Positions 35,641 to 49,288 of a DNA stretch of 64,000 bases are shown here, one piece after another. Every line of letters begins with the position of its first letter. Position 1 is the stretch's first letter. The translations under genes were made by a program, and so were the position numbers. Below the pieces are notes generated by a model that was not told where the DNA came from, did no database searches, and was given only the letters and a program-made list of their open reading frames with translations. The stretch comes from Paramoeba atlantica (taxonomy: Eukaryota > Discosea). The stretch covers positions 248,001 through 312,000 of the forward strand of contig CDRNVI010000156.1 in NCBI GenBank assembly GCA_977017575.1, read 5' to 3'.

Positions 35641-38018
35641 CTAGTCCTGTTGCCCATCAGAGGGACAATTTTTTTTGAGATGACCAGTTTGGCCACATTT
35701 CCAACATTTTCCACGATCTTTGCTTTTGCTTCGTTCTCCATTTTCACTTTTTTGTCCATTTCGAGCTCGCCCACTGCAATCAAAATGTGAAAATGAGCAA
35801 TCAGAAAGAAAAAAAAGAAAAGAGAAAATATACCGAGGTTTCCTTTCCTTTTCTTGAGAGAGGAACAGAGATGGTTGATTTTCAATCTTTCCTTTTGGAA
35901 TTGAGTTGCGTGCCAATGCTGCATAGCTTCCAGTAATGACCTTGGGTGCAGGAGACGGTGATGGGGCTGATGATGATGCTGATGAAGATGAAGGAGATGG
36001 AGAAGAGGAGGAGGGCGAGGGAGATGGGGAAGGTGAGGGAGAGGAGGAGGAGGAAGAGGAAGAAGAGGAAGAAGAGGAAGAAGAGTTTTTTGGTGGAGAT
36101 GGAGAAGACACAGATATCTTTGGATTTTTCCCTTTCTTACCTTTTTTTTTGGCGGGTTGTGACCGGGCAGGAGCTGGAGCAGGAGATGGTTGAGCAGGAG
36201 ATTCTGGCTTAGCAGGAGATTCTGGTTTAGCGGGAGATTTTGGTTTAGCGGGAGATTTTAATTTCGCAGATTCTGGCTTAGCAGAAGATTCTGGCTTAAC
36301 AAGAGATGGTTTAGCAGGAGGAACAGGAGATTCAGATGCAGGTTTAGCCGGAGATTTGTCTTCTTCTGCAGGTGTTGAGGAAGGAGATCGAGAGCGAGAA
36401 CGAGAACGAGATTTAGATCGCTTTCTGTTTCGCCCACGAGGAGACAAAGATGGCGAAGATGGAGGCTGACCAGAAGGATTGGGAGCTAAAGAAGAGGAAC
36501 TTGATTGCTTCTTCTTCTCATAAATTTTGATGATACACAAGAGCTATAAACAGGTTGTTCAGGAATTAAGCTTTTTCCTACTAAAATCATTTTTGAATTT
36601 AAAATCAAGGAACCTGCCCATGGTCACTCTTGGTCTGATCTCTTCGATCCCGGACCAAAGTTTCATCATAAACATGGTCATTGAAAACACGAAGGAGAGA
36701 GACCTCGCCAATTCGATGAGGATTGGTAATGCTGGAATTACAGATTCAACTCCTGGAATATTCACTTCGCAAGAGTTAAGAAAGAAAAAGGAAACCTAAA
36801 TTCTTGACTGACGAGAATGTGGTCGAGTGCTTCATACTCGTGATTAAAGATATGAGTATAGATTGTGTCTCTTGAATTAGCCAACTGTCCAGTTTTAAAA
36901 GTGTCACTTAACTGATAAATCCCCAATCATTGTTGTTTTCTAAAAAAATAAAGAACCCTCTTTTGAATATTTTGGGTGGACCAGAGTAATACATCCCAAA
37001 TTTTGAGCTTTTGTTCTTTGGGGAGCATCTCCCAAGGCGGCTGTCCGGAGATAATCTGCGTTGTATCACTCTTGAAACAATCGTTCATATCCCCAATCAA
37101 AACCAAAGGCTTTAAAAATGTTTTTTTCAGGAAAAATAAGCAGAACGAGTATTTACATGTCGAAAAATCAATAAACCTGAGCATTTTCTTGCATTTCGTC
37201 AACCAAAATATGACGCAGGGCAACACTCTCAGCAGCTCGGAGAATCAAGCTGCAAGACCTCTCATTTTTAGGAAAAAGATAAATGAAGTGAACTAATTGA
37301 AAGATTAATTGACCTCTTTGCTGATCCCACAGCTTGTTTTTTCTGGTCATGGCGATCTTGAGAGGACACAATAGGCCGTTTGCTCTTCAAATGAACAACC
37401 ATGAAGCATATCACAGTATCCTTGACTTGGATTCGAACTTTGAGAACTGGTCGGGAAAATTTTTTGATTGGAAGAGGCCCTAAGTCTTCAAAATCGATGA
37501 GGGATTCTTTGGGAAAGTCTTCCAAACTTTCGACTGAAAGCTGTTTCCGAAAGGAGAGAGGAGCATGAATATTCACATAATTTTCATTCAAAAAGAAATA
37601 AAATACAAACAATGGGGTATTTTGAAGCGAGAGCAACTACAGGTGAACCGCCAGACGCTCCTTCGCAAATGAGTCGATTTCCGCTCGCTTCATAAACTCC
37701 TGAAAGCTTGATGGCTTTCATCAACTCTTCTGGATGAAAAACCTAAAAATATTTCTTGATGAGAAAGAGGTTGAAGAGAAAAAGAATTTGGGAATAAAAC
37801 CTCTTGAAACCCAATCACATCAGCATCCATCTCCTTCAATTGATCTGCGATCCATTCCGCTTTCTTCCCGGCTTTCTCCTCAGATAACCCTGTTAACAAA
37901 CATCAACAGGAAATCAAGAGACTAAAAATAGGGGAGGAAACAAACCTGGGCGATTATATACAACTGAATTTGGTTTTGCAAGGTTCAACAAATTGAACGT
38001 TCCCACTTTGAACTTCAT
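35641..38018 (-). CDS. Endonuclease/exonuclease/phosphatase (EEP) protein with SR-like and Ser/Pro tail and CCHC zinc knuckle
   Basis: ATG 38018 begins MKFKVGTFNLLNLAKPNSVV, typical of the first EEP strand (TFNLLN). Later exons give DADVIGFQEVFHPEELMKAI (metal-binding Glu in FQE) and VVHLKSKRP. They also give LVLIGDMND (the GDxND motif) and KSDHGQV (catalytic SDH). A full catalytic set is thus visible, so phosphodiesterase activity is likely; DNA, RNA or phosphoinositide substrates are all possible. The C-terminal half is low complexity: an Arg-Ser stretch (NRKRSKSRSRSRSRSPSS), Lys-Pro-Glu-Ser repeats and a long Ser run. It ends in a zinc knuckle, CWKCGQTGHLKKNC. SR and knuckle elements favour a nucleic-acid substrate. 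There are about eight exons; some borders are approximate. Confidence 0.78.
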
Positions 38019-38150
38019 CTTTTGAGCCTTTCTGTTCTTTCACCAAACCGAAAAGAGAAAAAGAAAAGCGAAAAAGACAAAAAAAAGAAAAAGAAACCCA
38101 AAAAAATAGTGCCCTATTTAAACGTATTTTATTATTGTGGCGAAATTCCG
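38019..38150. promoter_or_regulatory. Compact divergent promoter region between the EEP and SAM-PB1-PAS genes
   Basis: Only about 130-240 bp separate the two divergent start codons, depending on which start the + gene uses. The region has a long purine run on the + strand and a TATTTAAA-like stretch at about 38115-38122. That stretch could be a TATA-type element, but this is unproven. Confidence 0.35.
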
Positions 38151-38257
38151 ATGAATTCTCATCCAATTCTAGTCCAATTTTTTCGACCGAACTTTTTTTT
38201 TGTTTGGGCGGTTGGGGTGCTGTTTTTGTTTTTGTGATATCTTTGTTGTTCATCGTA

Positions 38258-40946
38258 ATGTTTCAGAAAAAGAAAAAGAAAACAGCAGATATCGACTTGA
38301 GTTTTCAAAAGAAAAATATTACTGATTGGACAGTTCGAGATGTTGGGATGTGGTTAAGGTATTGTAACTTGGACGAATATCAAGAGGCTTTCTTCTTCAA
38401 TGAGGTTTCTCTTTTTCTGACTTCGTTTTTCCTGGAAAAAATTGGATGACAAGACATTTGAAAAGGTTGATGGTGAGATGCTCCTCGACATTGACGACGA
38501 TGATTTAATTGCAATTCCGATTGAAAAGATTGCACATCGAAAAAAAATTCTTCGAAAGATCGGAATCTTAGTCGGGAGGCCTCCTTCCTCTTCGTCCTTT
38601 ACCAGGTCTTTGCCTCTCTTCAATTCCTTTCTCTTTCTTTTTTCAAAAAACTCAAAAAACTATAACCTTGTAGTCGATCAATGAGTTCGATGACTGGCGG
38701 TTTTGCAGCCTTTTCGGATGACGGGACGATGACAGATTGTACTTCTCTTTCTGAGGATAAAGTCCATATTAAATGTGTGTATCATTCTGACATTCGAACG
38801 TTTACTCTTCAACCCCTGGAAACATTTGAAGAATTTGCTCGCAAAATTGAGGTTTCAAAGTTCTCTAATTATCCAATATTTTCTCTTTTCCTGAATATTT
38901 TAATAAAAAGGAAGAGTTTGGGCATCACAAATCAGCAAAATATCAAGATGAAGAGGGAGACCTCTTAACAATTAGGAATACAGAAGATATTAGAGCTGTT
39001 ATTAGAGCCTCAAGGGTATGTACAAAAGAAAATAGATTCTTATTTTTTTTCTGACGTTTCTCTTAGGTTCGAAAAGTTCGATTGATCATTTTTACCCATC
39101 GCAAGAGCAAACATTCAAAAGAGAAAAAGAAGAGAAGGTTTGTTTTTTTCTCCTTTTTTCTCTTCTTCAAGATTCATTTTCAATGAATAAGAGAAACTTC
39201 AAAAAAAAAAAGAAACTCATCCCAATTACCATCCAAAAAACTCTCTCCCCTTGCAGTAGGAGCAAGAAGAAATCTTCGAATTCGTCAGTCACCGAAGAAG
39301 GAGATGTTTTGGAACATTTTGTGGATGCAGTGGCGATTTCCAATCGCAGAGGAATCATCACTTTCTTCAACGCTGCAGCTGAAACGATGTTTGGATGGCC
39401 TCGAGAAGAGGTTATTGGAAAAAATGTTTCAATTTTGATGGTTGAGGCCGTTGGATCTCGCCATAATGCTTACATGAGACGATATCGCAGGTTTTGTCTT
39501 GAACAAATTCTTTCTCTTTTGATTTTGGCTGTTCTTCTAATATTTTAGATATCAAGAGAGGGAAATTCGAAGATTATTGGACAGAATCGCCGTGTACAAG
39601 GGCTTCACCAGAATGGTGAAGTATTTGATCTTTACATCACTCTCTCGGAGTCGAGCAGGAGCTTCACTGCCACGATGAAGCTTATCCCAAAGAAGGGCGC
39701 GGAAGCACCCATTGTTGAACAATTACAGAAAAAAAAGGAGAACACGCTTGAAGGGATTGCGAGCGAATTGAACGCGCTTGAAGAATATCGAGAAAGTATC
39801 ATTGTTGTTGATTCAGAAGGCACAATTCACTATGCAAACAAAATTGCCCATGCTGAGCTAGACTATGAGCCAAAAGGACTTGTGGGTCTTTCTGTGAGCA
39901 CGATTTGTGATGCAATCCGAAGTGAAGATGAGAGCCATGACTTGCTTTTTGACTACCAGGCGAGCAAAGATGATCCAAATCGAACAAGAGAACTGTTAGA
40001 TGATAAAAATCGTCGATGTGTGATTTGTCTAAATTCAAAACGGCAATTCAGAGCTTATGAGGCCGAGTTTTCTGATCTTTCTTATCGGGACCACCAGCTC
40101 TACACGATTCATCTCCGAAAACAAGGGGTGACCTCGAAATCAGCTGTCGCAGCAAGTGCCAGTATTCTAGATATTCAAAGGGATGTGATCAGTAGTCTTG
40201 TGGTTCCTGGCATCATTCTTGACTCTGACTCAATTATTCAAGGAACCAATCTCGCTTTCTCAGAACTCTTTGGTTGGTCATTCAGTGAATTGCTTGGTCG
40301 CTCTGTGAACATGTTAATTCCCCCCGGAGATGTACGTGACAATCATCTCAAATGGATGAAGAATTATGCTCGTACTGGGAGAGGTCGCAGCTCAAATGGA
40401 ACCTCAGAAGTTGTAGGGAAAGGAAGAGAAGTTATTGCAATGAAAAAGAACGAAACTCAAATTCGTGTGCAGCTTTCTGTCTCTGTGATTCAAAATTCTG
40501 ATGAGAAAATCTTTATTGGAATTGTGCAATACCGAGGCGATGTTGAGGCTGGAGGTGCTGGGGATGTGCAAGTTAAATCTCAAATGTTGGATGTCCAAGT
40601 CCAAGTCATCTCTTCGTTAGCGATCCCAGCTTGTATCATCACTGGGGATTCGGTAATTCGAGCCTTTAATCAATCTTGTCAAGATCTCTTTGGCTACAGT
40701 TTGAAGGAAGTTGAGTTTCAAAAGGTAGAGCTTTTAATGCCACCAGGAGAAATTCAGGAGAAACACGAAACTTTTGTCCACAATTTTGTCTCTGGGAAGA
40801 AAAATCCCAGTGAGTCAATTGTAGTTGGAAAAGGAAGAAGGGTTATTGGCCGCCATAAGAATGGCCATAATATCTCAATAATGATCTCTGTGACACAGAG
40901 GCGGGATGGTGATGTCGTCATATTTACAGCAATTTTTACTCCTTAA
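38258..40946 (+). CDS. SAM - PB1 - multi-PAS signalling protein
   Basis: From ATG 38258 the protein has a SAM domain (WTVRDVGMWLRYCNLDEY ... FEKVDGEMLLDIDDDDL). A PB1-like domain follows (VHIKCVYHSDIRTFTL, EEFGHHKSAKYQDEEGDLLT). Four PAS domains come next: about 39300-39690 (FFNAAAETMFGWPREEVIG), 39790-40120, 40180-40530 (AFSELFGWSFSELLGRSVNM) and 40590-40940 (QSCQDLFGYSLKEVEFQKV). No kinase, cyclase or DNA-binding output domain follows; the frame ends at TAA 40944-40946. It probably acts as a sensor/scaffold assembled through SAM and PB1. An alternative first exon (38151-38210, MNSHPILVQFFRPNFFFVWA) splicing at the CAG of 38264-38266 is also in frame and would add a hydrophobic N terminus. 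Confidence 0.82.
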
Positions 40947-41078
40947 ATAATAATAATATTTCTTTATTCATTTTGAATGAAAAGAGTTTATTCTTTTTTG
41001 TGGTTCTTTTTTGGATAATGTTAAATAAAAGAAAAGGAAAATTAAATTTGATAAAAAGATTCATCATCATGACTCTTT

Positions 41079-44000
41079 TTAAAATTCATCACTCAAACAG
41101 CCATCATCAGAAGAATCAGAATCAGAAGAATCAGAAGAATCAGAAGAATCAGAATCGCCTTCATTTTCATAAGGATCCAATTCATACTCTCCCATTTTGA
41201 TGTCTTCATCTTCATCTTCTTCATCTTCATCTTCATCTTCATCTTCATCTTCATCTTCATCTTCATCTTCATCTCTCTCTTTCATCTCTTCATCTTGTTT
41301 GGGTTCTTCTTTAGTTTCCTCTGTTTTGAAATCTTTTTTTTCGAACTTCTCTTCCACTTTTTCTTCCGCGTTTCCTCCTTCTGTTCCGTCTTTTGGGTTT
41401 TCACTTTTTTCTTTCTCACAACCAGCTCCCTTCTCTTCTCTTCCCCCATCAGTTTTTTCTTGGTCAATACTTTCTTCCTCTTTTCCTTTTTTTTCTTCCC
41501 CCTTTTCCTCATTTTGTTCTTCAATTTGAGCTGCCTTTTCAACTCTTATGTCCTCTTTCTCTTCTTTTTTTTCTTCTGGTTTCATTTCTCCCTTCTCCTC
41601 GGATTTTTCTTCTCTCTTCTCCTCTGATTTTTCTTCTCTTTTCTCCTCTTCCCTCTCGTTCTCCCTCTCTTCTCTACTCTCACCGAGGCCAGCTGTTTTT
41701 TCAACCTGATCCACCTCAACCTCACCTTTGTCTTCTTTTTCCTTTTTGTCATCCTCTTCTTTCTCCTCTCTTTTTTCTCCCTTTCCTCCTTTCTCATCAT
41801 CATGGTATTTTTTGAGATTCTCAACAAATTTCTCTTCTTTCACAGTCCCGACTGCCGATGGAAATCGTTTCGAATTTCTTGTTTGATCGACAATTTCAAC
41901 AATATCTCCTAGCACAATCGGTTTTGTTCCTTTTTTTTCAAAAACGATCATAATTTCATCTTCGTCATCCACTGGGGCAGGAGGTGGCGTCTTTCTTTTC
42001 GTTTCTTCCGGATGAGATGTGGTATGGATGGGAGCAGCTGTTTCAGTTGACACTCCTGGGGAGATATTCTTTGAAATTGGCCTTGGAGTGGAAGTTGGGG
42101 GGGTTAAATTTGGAGAGATAGGTGTGGGCGTTGAATTTGGGATTGGGGTAAGTGTTGGTACTAGGGGGGATGGTGTGGGTGAGAGAGACGGAAGAGCAGA
42201 GGGAGCTGTTAAAGATGTTGAATGTTGTTGAGTTGCTGGAGAGAGTGATGATGATGGAGATGAAGTTGGCTGTGAGGACGATGGATGAAATTGTGGTGCC
42301 ACTAAAACCTGCGATTGCAGGGGAGACGGGAAAGGTGATGGCAATGGAGGTTGTGATGGGAATTGTGGTTTGGATGTTTGAGAGGATGTTGATGTAGCCG
42401 CAGGCGCAGTTTGCGCACCAATCGGTGCCCAAGAAGGCGGTTCAGAAGTGCCTGAAGAAACAGATGATGGGGATGGAGAAGGAGAAGGAAAAGGAGATGG
42501 GGAAGATTTTTGAAGAAGACCAACAAGTTCTGATTTTTCAATACAACCAGAAAAATCAATTTTCTTCTTTTTCAACTCATTTTTCAGCTCTGAGACTTTC
42601 ATATTTTCAATTGGAACTTCAGCAGAAGAAACAGACGGAGAAGAAGAGTTTTTAGGAAGAGCAGGAACAGAAGGGGAAAAGGAGGGAGACGGGGAGGGGG
42701 AAGGTGAGGGGAGAGAAGAAGGAACAGAGGTCATGACAACAGAAGGGGAAAGATTAGACGCCTGGGAGGAGTGGTGAGCAGGAGGATAAGAAGAGCTTCG
42801 AGAAGAAGAAGAGGAAGATGGTGATGGTGAGGGAGAGAGAGAAGCAACTCTTTTCTCTTCCTTGGCTTTGACGGAGATTGAAGATTGATTGGATAAATTC
42901 ATTTTTTGGTGTTCCATCTTGAGATCCTATTTTAAATGAATAAAAAATTAAGGGATAAAAAGAATCTTAAAAATAAACCTCTTTTGAGTGTGGAGATTCC
43001 TCAGGGCGATCATCATACATAGTCGCATCAAGAGGACAATTCTCCAAGCTTTCGAGGGACTTTTTCATTATTGAATTGGAAGAAGTTTCTTTGACCTGCT
43101 TTATATGGTCATCAACGATCGGAGCAAGCTTTTTGAGAGATTCCTGTGGGGAAAAGAGATCAAAAAGTTGGACTGACAAATTACAAATTACCAAAAAGAA
43201 AATTAAAATTATCTAAACAAACTATCAAAAATAATGAAAATAAATAAATTAATTGTAAAATAGAAGAGAACAATCGAAGTTTGGAGTTTAGAGCTACAAA
43301 GAGGCTCTACCAAGGACACCAAGAAGGAAATACAATGTTGATTTAATGGTTTAACCATGGTGTGGATTGAGGTTTCCAATGATTTTAAATCCTGTAAAAT
43401 AAAAAAGAATAAATTTTTCACCATATTTTTGTGCCCAACTTGTCGAGAATGATATTGAGATGAGAAACCTTAATCAAAATATTGACTGCTTGATCAAACA
43501 TGACAAGCCTCTCTTTCTCTGTGTGCGCATGAATATGTCCTTTGATTCTTGCATAACACCCCGGTCCAGACTCTTCTTTGGCACGAAGAAAACCTGGGAG
43601 CATTTTCTCTTGAATATGAGGCGCAACTACCCGACTGACATCTTTTTGTTGATCTTTTACCGAACTTAAAATAGATTCAAAGAGGTGGCTGAGACGATGA
43701 TTGACATAATCGAGTAGCACAGGCTTCAGTCTCTTTACACGATCTGATTCAACTCCCAATAAGATTACTTCGTTGGCCAAAACTTCAAATGTTCGAAGTA
43801 TATCAGCTTTAAAATGTGCATTGAGATCTTTGAGGATACGAGGGAGATCACTGGAAAAGATACGGTCCCAGAAAACAGAGAAGATGCGATAAACAGGCTC
43901 CGCAAATTCTTCAGGTATGTTGATGACACCCCATGTTGGACTTGAGGAGAGAACACATTAAAAATTAAAATTTGATAAAAAACTGGATTTCTCTTCCACT

Positions 44001-47000
44001 TCTAAAAAATTCTAATCGGAAAATGATCTTTGGTGTTTTTGACTTTAAAGAGTCATACCTTGTGTACACACCATCTCGACGAACCATTGCTCTGTAAGTC
44101 GAAAAGTGAAGACCGCCAGACTTTTTGTCTTTTGAATTGTAAGTTCGACCATAATTTGTTATCAAGGCCATGGCCTATTTTATCTCTAAACTCATTGTGG
44201 AGAAGAAGATACCATATTTTTCAAATGGAAAGATTTGAAGCATTTACTTCAAGAAAGAAATAAATATTCTTGGTAGAGAGATTATCTCTTCAAAAACAAT
44301 CAAGAAAAAAAATTACCTCAGTAGATGCTAAATTGACCCCTTCTCGAATTTTAGGACACAGTTGTCGGTTAATAAGATCATCTAACACCGCTTCCATTCT
44401 CACAACTTTTAATTGTAGAGTCCCCTTCAGTTCTTTGGTTTTTCTTTGAAGAGATTGGAGAATTGATTCTCGAAGAACCTGGCATTGTGTTCCTGGAAAA
44501 TCAAGGTAAGTTGTAGAACGAAAGAAAGATGAAAATGTGCTTTTTCTGACTTCCCCTTTTCTCTCTTTTTTAACCTGAATCACTCAGATAAGTATGGATT
44601 GCAGTTAACACATGCTCAGTGGATTTAAAGGCTCGTTCAACAACATAGTTTCTTCTCCGTTCTGACAGATCCGAAATAAAACGAAGTAAAGCAGGAACTT
44701 CTGTATCTTCAGCATCTTCAAAAGTTTTTGTCTGTCCGTCTCTTTGGAGTTTCCCAATAAGTTTGAGATACTCATAACTTGAAACCGCAAAAACATCAAT
44801 TGAGCCCCCTCCCTCTTCTTCGTCTTCCCCTTCATGCTCTTCTTCTTCCTCTTCAATTTGTGTTCTCAACTCTTCCATTTCAAAATCACTTAACGCAACA
44901 CCAGAACTCTTTCCTGCACTGGCTTTTGCCATCATGATCATTTCTCTCCTCCCTTTTCGAAAATCAATCTCAATTTGAGTTTTTGAAAACGAATTTCGAG
45001 CTCTTGCACAAATTCCGCTCAAAGTCCTCTGATAATTTTCGATCTGAGAGTTCAGCATCCATGATGTTTCAGTTAATTGCGTCACTTCTGGTTCAAGTTC
45101 GCGAATTTGGGCCTCACCTTTCGGGATCAGATCTTCAATGAATTCTTTGATCTCTTCAAAACTTTCACGGATCTCTTGGGATGGAGTGTCATAATTATCA
45201 ATGAGATCAACAATCTTTGCCAAAATAACTGGAGGATGATCTTGGATTGGATGGGTAATTAGCGTTTTTGCGAACATTTTTGTTATAGCTCTAGTTTGGG
45301 AAATCCTCTTTGGGATCTCATCCCAAGTCGTGTACATGAGCCGAACAAGATGCCATATGTTCGACCACGTATCAGCACAGAGCCAGAGGATATCATTGAT
45401 CGAAGAATCTTCTTCAGGAGGGGTCATTGAGGTAGACAGGAATACATGGAATGAGAGGACAAGTTCAAATTGACGACCCAACTGGAGACGAAGAAAGACG
45501 TGAGTAAAACAAAAAGGGGAAAGAGAATGAAAGAAAGATAACCTGTCTCAGAATTGTCGTAATAACTTGCAGATCATTCTCTGGTCTCCAATCCAGATTG
45601 ACAACTGAAAAATCAATCAATTTTCAAGTAATTTCAAAGGCGATTCATATGAAAAGAAAGTAAAACCTTTGGTAAAATCCATCAACTCTTTAACTTGGAC
45701 TGAACTCCTTTTAATCCAACGTTGAAGCTTTACTTCATCCCACTCTACTTCGGAAGGATCCTGGGGTACAACATCGAATTCTTCCTCTTCTTCCACGTCA
45801 CTCATCGAGACACCATCTTCACTATCTTCTTCTTCAGAAGGTCGATTCACCATTGTAGATATCAACTGATGATAATATGTCATCCGTTTGACAACTTCTT
45901 TGTTTAAGTCAACTTCATACGATTTTTCTTGGATTTGATTTTGAGTTTCATATTCATTCGCACGAAATTCTTCCAACTTTTCTTCTAAAGGGCGTACCTA
46001 AATAACAAAAAGATGAATCAATTTTGGTCTTTTTCAATTGATGAGAAGAAAAAAACTCAGCACCTCATCTTCCAAACCAAACGCCCGAACAGTTTCAGAT
46101 ACGCTAATGACATCTGTTTTTGTTGCAATAAAAGCCAAATTCCCCTCCATTTTTCCATCCATCATGAGCTGTCTTCTGAATGTTTCTCCTAATAAATCCT
46201 TGGCAGTTTTATCATCCACAGCTCGAGTAATATTCGCCACAATCCAAACAACTTCACAAGTCTAATTTTAAGGAGAGAAGTAAGGAAAGAGAAAATATCT
46301 ATTGAGCTGTGGAAAAAGGTCTTTTTTTTTCAATGGAAAAATCCACGAAAAAAAAAAGACCTTTTTCCACAACTCATATTTAAAAAGGGGTTTGATTAAG
46401 TAAAGAAATAATAATACTTTCAGATATTCTCGAGCGATTGCATCTCGGGCTGCATTTGAATCTCGAACTCCTGGAAGATCAACAAGTCGAACACCAGTTT
46501 TAAGTGATTCAAATGGCCCCCTCAATTGAACCTTGAAAGAATAATAGGGTAAGAGAAAGGAACAGAGGGACGATATCCAAGAGAGGAATCTCAAAAAACC
46601 TTTTTCACTATTGGCCAAAATGCTTTTTTCTCTGTCCTTCCAGCAAGAACCGCGGCATCGTCACTCGTACTGTCAACATAATTGTCTAGGATTTTTCGAA
46701 AAGTCTTGGGATCCTGTTCACGAATTTTTTTGACTGTTCCGAGATGTCTCGTAATGTCACGCTTGAGAAGAAAGGAATTGTCAATCAAAAAGAATGAGAC
46801 AAAAAAACCAACCAAATTTGAACCTTGTATTTTAGGACTTCATAGGGAGCGCACGATCCATAAACGGTAATGATTTTTGCCATAGAAACTCCTACATCAC
46901 TCTTCGGATCAAATATTCTTTTTGGCTTGCCTTTATCATTGATTGCATCAGAAAGCAAACTTCGGAGTTCCCGATCCCATTCATCTTCTTCTAAAAAATG

Positions 47001-49155
47001 AATATCTGCCTCATAATGATAATCTTCCTCTTTAAAAAAAAAGTCTCGTTAGTCTATGAAAAATAATAAGAAAATAAAGAGAAAAAGTACCAGACTCAAA
47101 TTGGCTCATATCAAGGGCAGATATTTCTGTGACCACTGCTGTACACGCTCTCATCCCTGAGGTGGGGAGGATGTCTTCTTCTCCCAAAATTGAGTTAATG
47201 AGGCTAGAAAAATAAAGTCAATCTTTAAATTAAACCAATAATTCTGCACTCTGAAAGAAATTAACCTCGATTTTCCAGCCCCAGTGTCCCCCAGCACTGC
47301 AATGACTGTTTCAGGCGACATGCAAGTATTAATAACCCTCGACAAATCTTCTTGCCAAGCATCAACTCTCAAAGGGTTATTGATTTGTGTTCGAAAGGTA
47401 TTGAGGTGCTCTTTCATTGAGATTAAAATTTCAGAACAAGTGTTCAACTGCGTCTCCGCACTCTTTTGAGCCAATATATCATCTGCAATTTCTTTCTTCC
47501 GAATAATTTGAGGTGAAGGTGTCGATGAACTTGGCGAGGAAGGCGAAGGAGGTGACCCACAAGCAAAATGGGAAGGGGGGGAAAGAGAACGAGAAGGAGA
47601 TCGAGAAGGTGACGGAGTTCGTGAAGAAGAAGATCGAGTTTGGAAAGACGAATGAAACCCAGAAAAAAATGATGAAGATGGTGAAGTCTGGGATTGCTTG
47701 GATGTTGGCGAGGCTCTAGTTGGTGATGCTTTCTCTGGGGAACTTGTATTTGAAGTTGAAATTGAACTTTCCTGCGGAGATGGGAGTGGAGACTGAGCTG
47801 GAACTGACCCTGAATCTGAAACAACAGTCGAATCTGAACTTGATTTTGATGGGGAGGTGGCAGTTGGAGATTGGTGTGCTAGAGATGAGGGTGGAGAACT
47901 GGAAATTACAGCCAAGGGAGATGATGAAGATGACTCTTTTAGAGTTTGAGGTGGAGGAGGAGTTGGAAGAGAAGAAACCTGAACTGACTTTTGATCATCT
48001 GAGGGAGCTTGTTCAATAATTGGCTCTGGGGGTGAATATGAGACTGGATCTTGAGCTTGTATCGGAATTGAAGAAGAATCACCAATTCCTTCATCCATAG
48101 GAACGGATGAAGTTGGCTCAGGAGAGAGGGATTGAGTTGGGGTCAGTGAGGAGACAACAGGAGCAAGAGTAGAGTCAGGAGAAGGTACAAAGTTATTTTT
48201 GGATGGAGATGAAGCTGGGAGTGAAGCAATTTCTGAAACAACTGATGGAGTTGGAGTTGGTGAAATCGAAGGAGGTGCTGAAGAAGGTGCTGATGTCTCT
48301 AATAGAGTTGGTGAAGGGTTTGTGTGCTCTTGTAAAGTTGCTTGGGGAGCAGGGGTTGGTATTAATTCTGCCTTGATAACCGGAGCAGGTGAAGGTGAGG
48401 GTGAAGATGCGACTGAAGGTGAAATTTCTTTCTTCGGAGATTCCATTTTGATTTTCTTTGGTTCTGGTGTCGCAAATTTTTCTGGCTCTGCTTTTCTTTT
48501 GCGATCATCAAGCTAGAAGACAAAAGATAAGCTCTTGAACTTTTCTTTCACAAAGACGAAAAACTGAAAAGATACTTTTTCAGGCGCCCTTTCAACAATA
48601 TAATTAAATTCAGACTGAGGTTGACGGAAATTGGTTCCAGGCTTCATCTTTCCCCCTCCTCCAAAGGTGATTAGATCTCCCTTCAAAGAATAAGTTAAGT
48701 GAGAGGGAGAAATTCTTTTTGGAAGGAAAAAGTTGTGTCTGAAAGATCAAAAAAAAGAACCTCATTGAGTGAGATGGGTTTGTTTGCAGGAATCCGAATA
48801 TTGTTCACAAACACACCATTCATCGACAAATCACAAATTTGGATGGAACCTGGAGAGACAAATTGGTTCGGACAAAGAAGGAAAAGAGAAAGAAAAGATC
48901 TGAAAATGACCTTCAGAAGATGAAACTCGAGCATGAAGTCGAGATATTGAAGCTTTTACACGTTTTGAATCCAAAACAACCTGACATGTTTGTGGGTTTC
49001 GACCGATCAGAGTTGTCGGCTGTGCCAATCTAAAAGAAAGAATCAGACAAGAAAGGAAAAAAGAGAGAAGAGAGAGAAATCATTTCTACTGACTTGATCA
49101 AACGAGGAATGTCACATGATGGTTGAACAGAAGAAACCAACCGAAACTGAAACAT
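41079..49155 (-). CDS. FHA-domain plus SLIP-GC-like dynamin-family GTPase with acidic C-terminal tail
   Basis: Start ATG 49155 (MFQFRLVSSVQPSCDIP) is followed by an FHA domain: TLIGRNPQTCQVVLD, SISRLHARV, then LSMNGVFVNN. A KRKAEPEK nuclear-type basic stretch and a roughly 300-residue Ser/Pro linker follow. Next is a large GTPase domain with P-loop AVLGDTGAGKS (near 47285), G3 LVDLPGVRDSN (near 46470) and G4 ATKTDV (near 46115). A long helical region comes after it, resembling nuclear GTPase SLIP-GC. The last exon (41079-42917) is a second Ser/Pro linker. It continues with Glu/Lys-rich coiled sequence and an Asp-Glu and Asp-Ser tail. Frame joins across the introns near 43950, 43200 and 42940 support one gene. 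A phospho-peptide-guided nuclear GTPase is the inferred role. Confidence 0.75.
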
Positions 49156-49288
49156 CGCCTCATCGAACCCCCCCCAAGACGAACAGACAAAAAAAACACA
49201 AAAAAAACGGGCACTCCCTTCTTGGAAGAGAACTTGATGCACTTTTGTCTTCTCTCTCTCTTTCCTTCTTTCTCTCTTTGGGATCTTG

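Noticed and set aside
35936-36212. Glu/Gly-rich plus-strand frames
   Set aside because: Antisense of the Ser/Pro-rich region of the EEP gene, which connects to its zinc knuckle in frame.
41197-41815. Ser-rich and Phe-rich plus-strand frames
   Set aside because: Antisense of the acidic Glu/Asp/Lys-rich tail of the FHA-GTPase gene.
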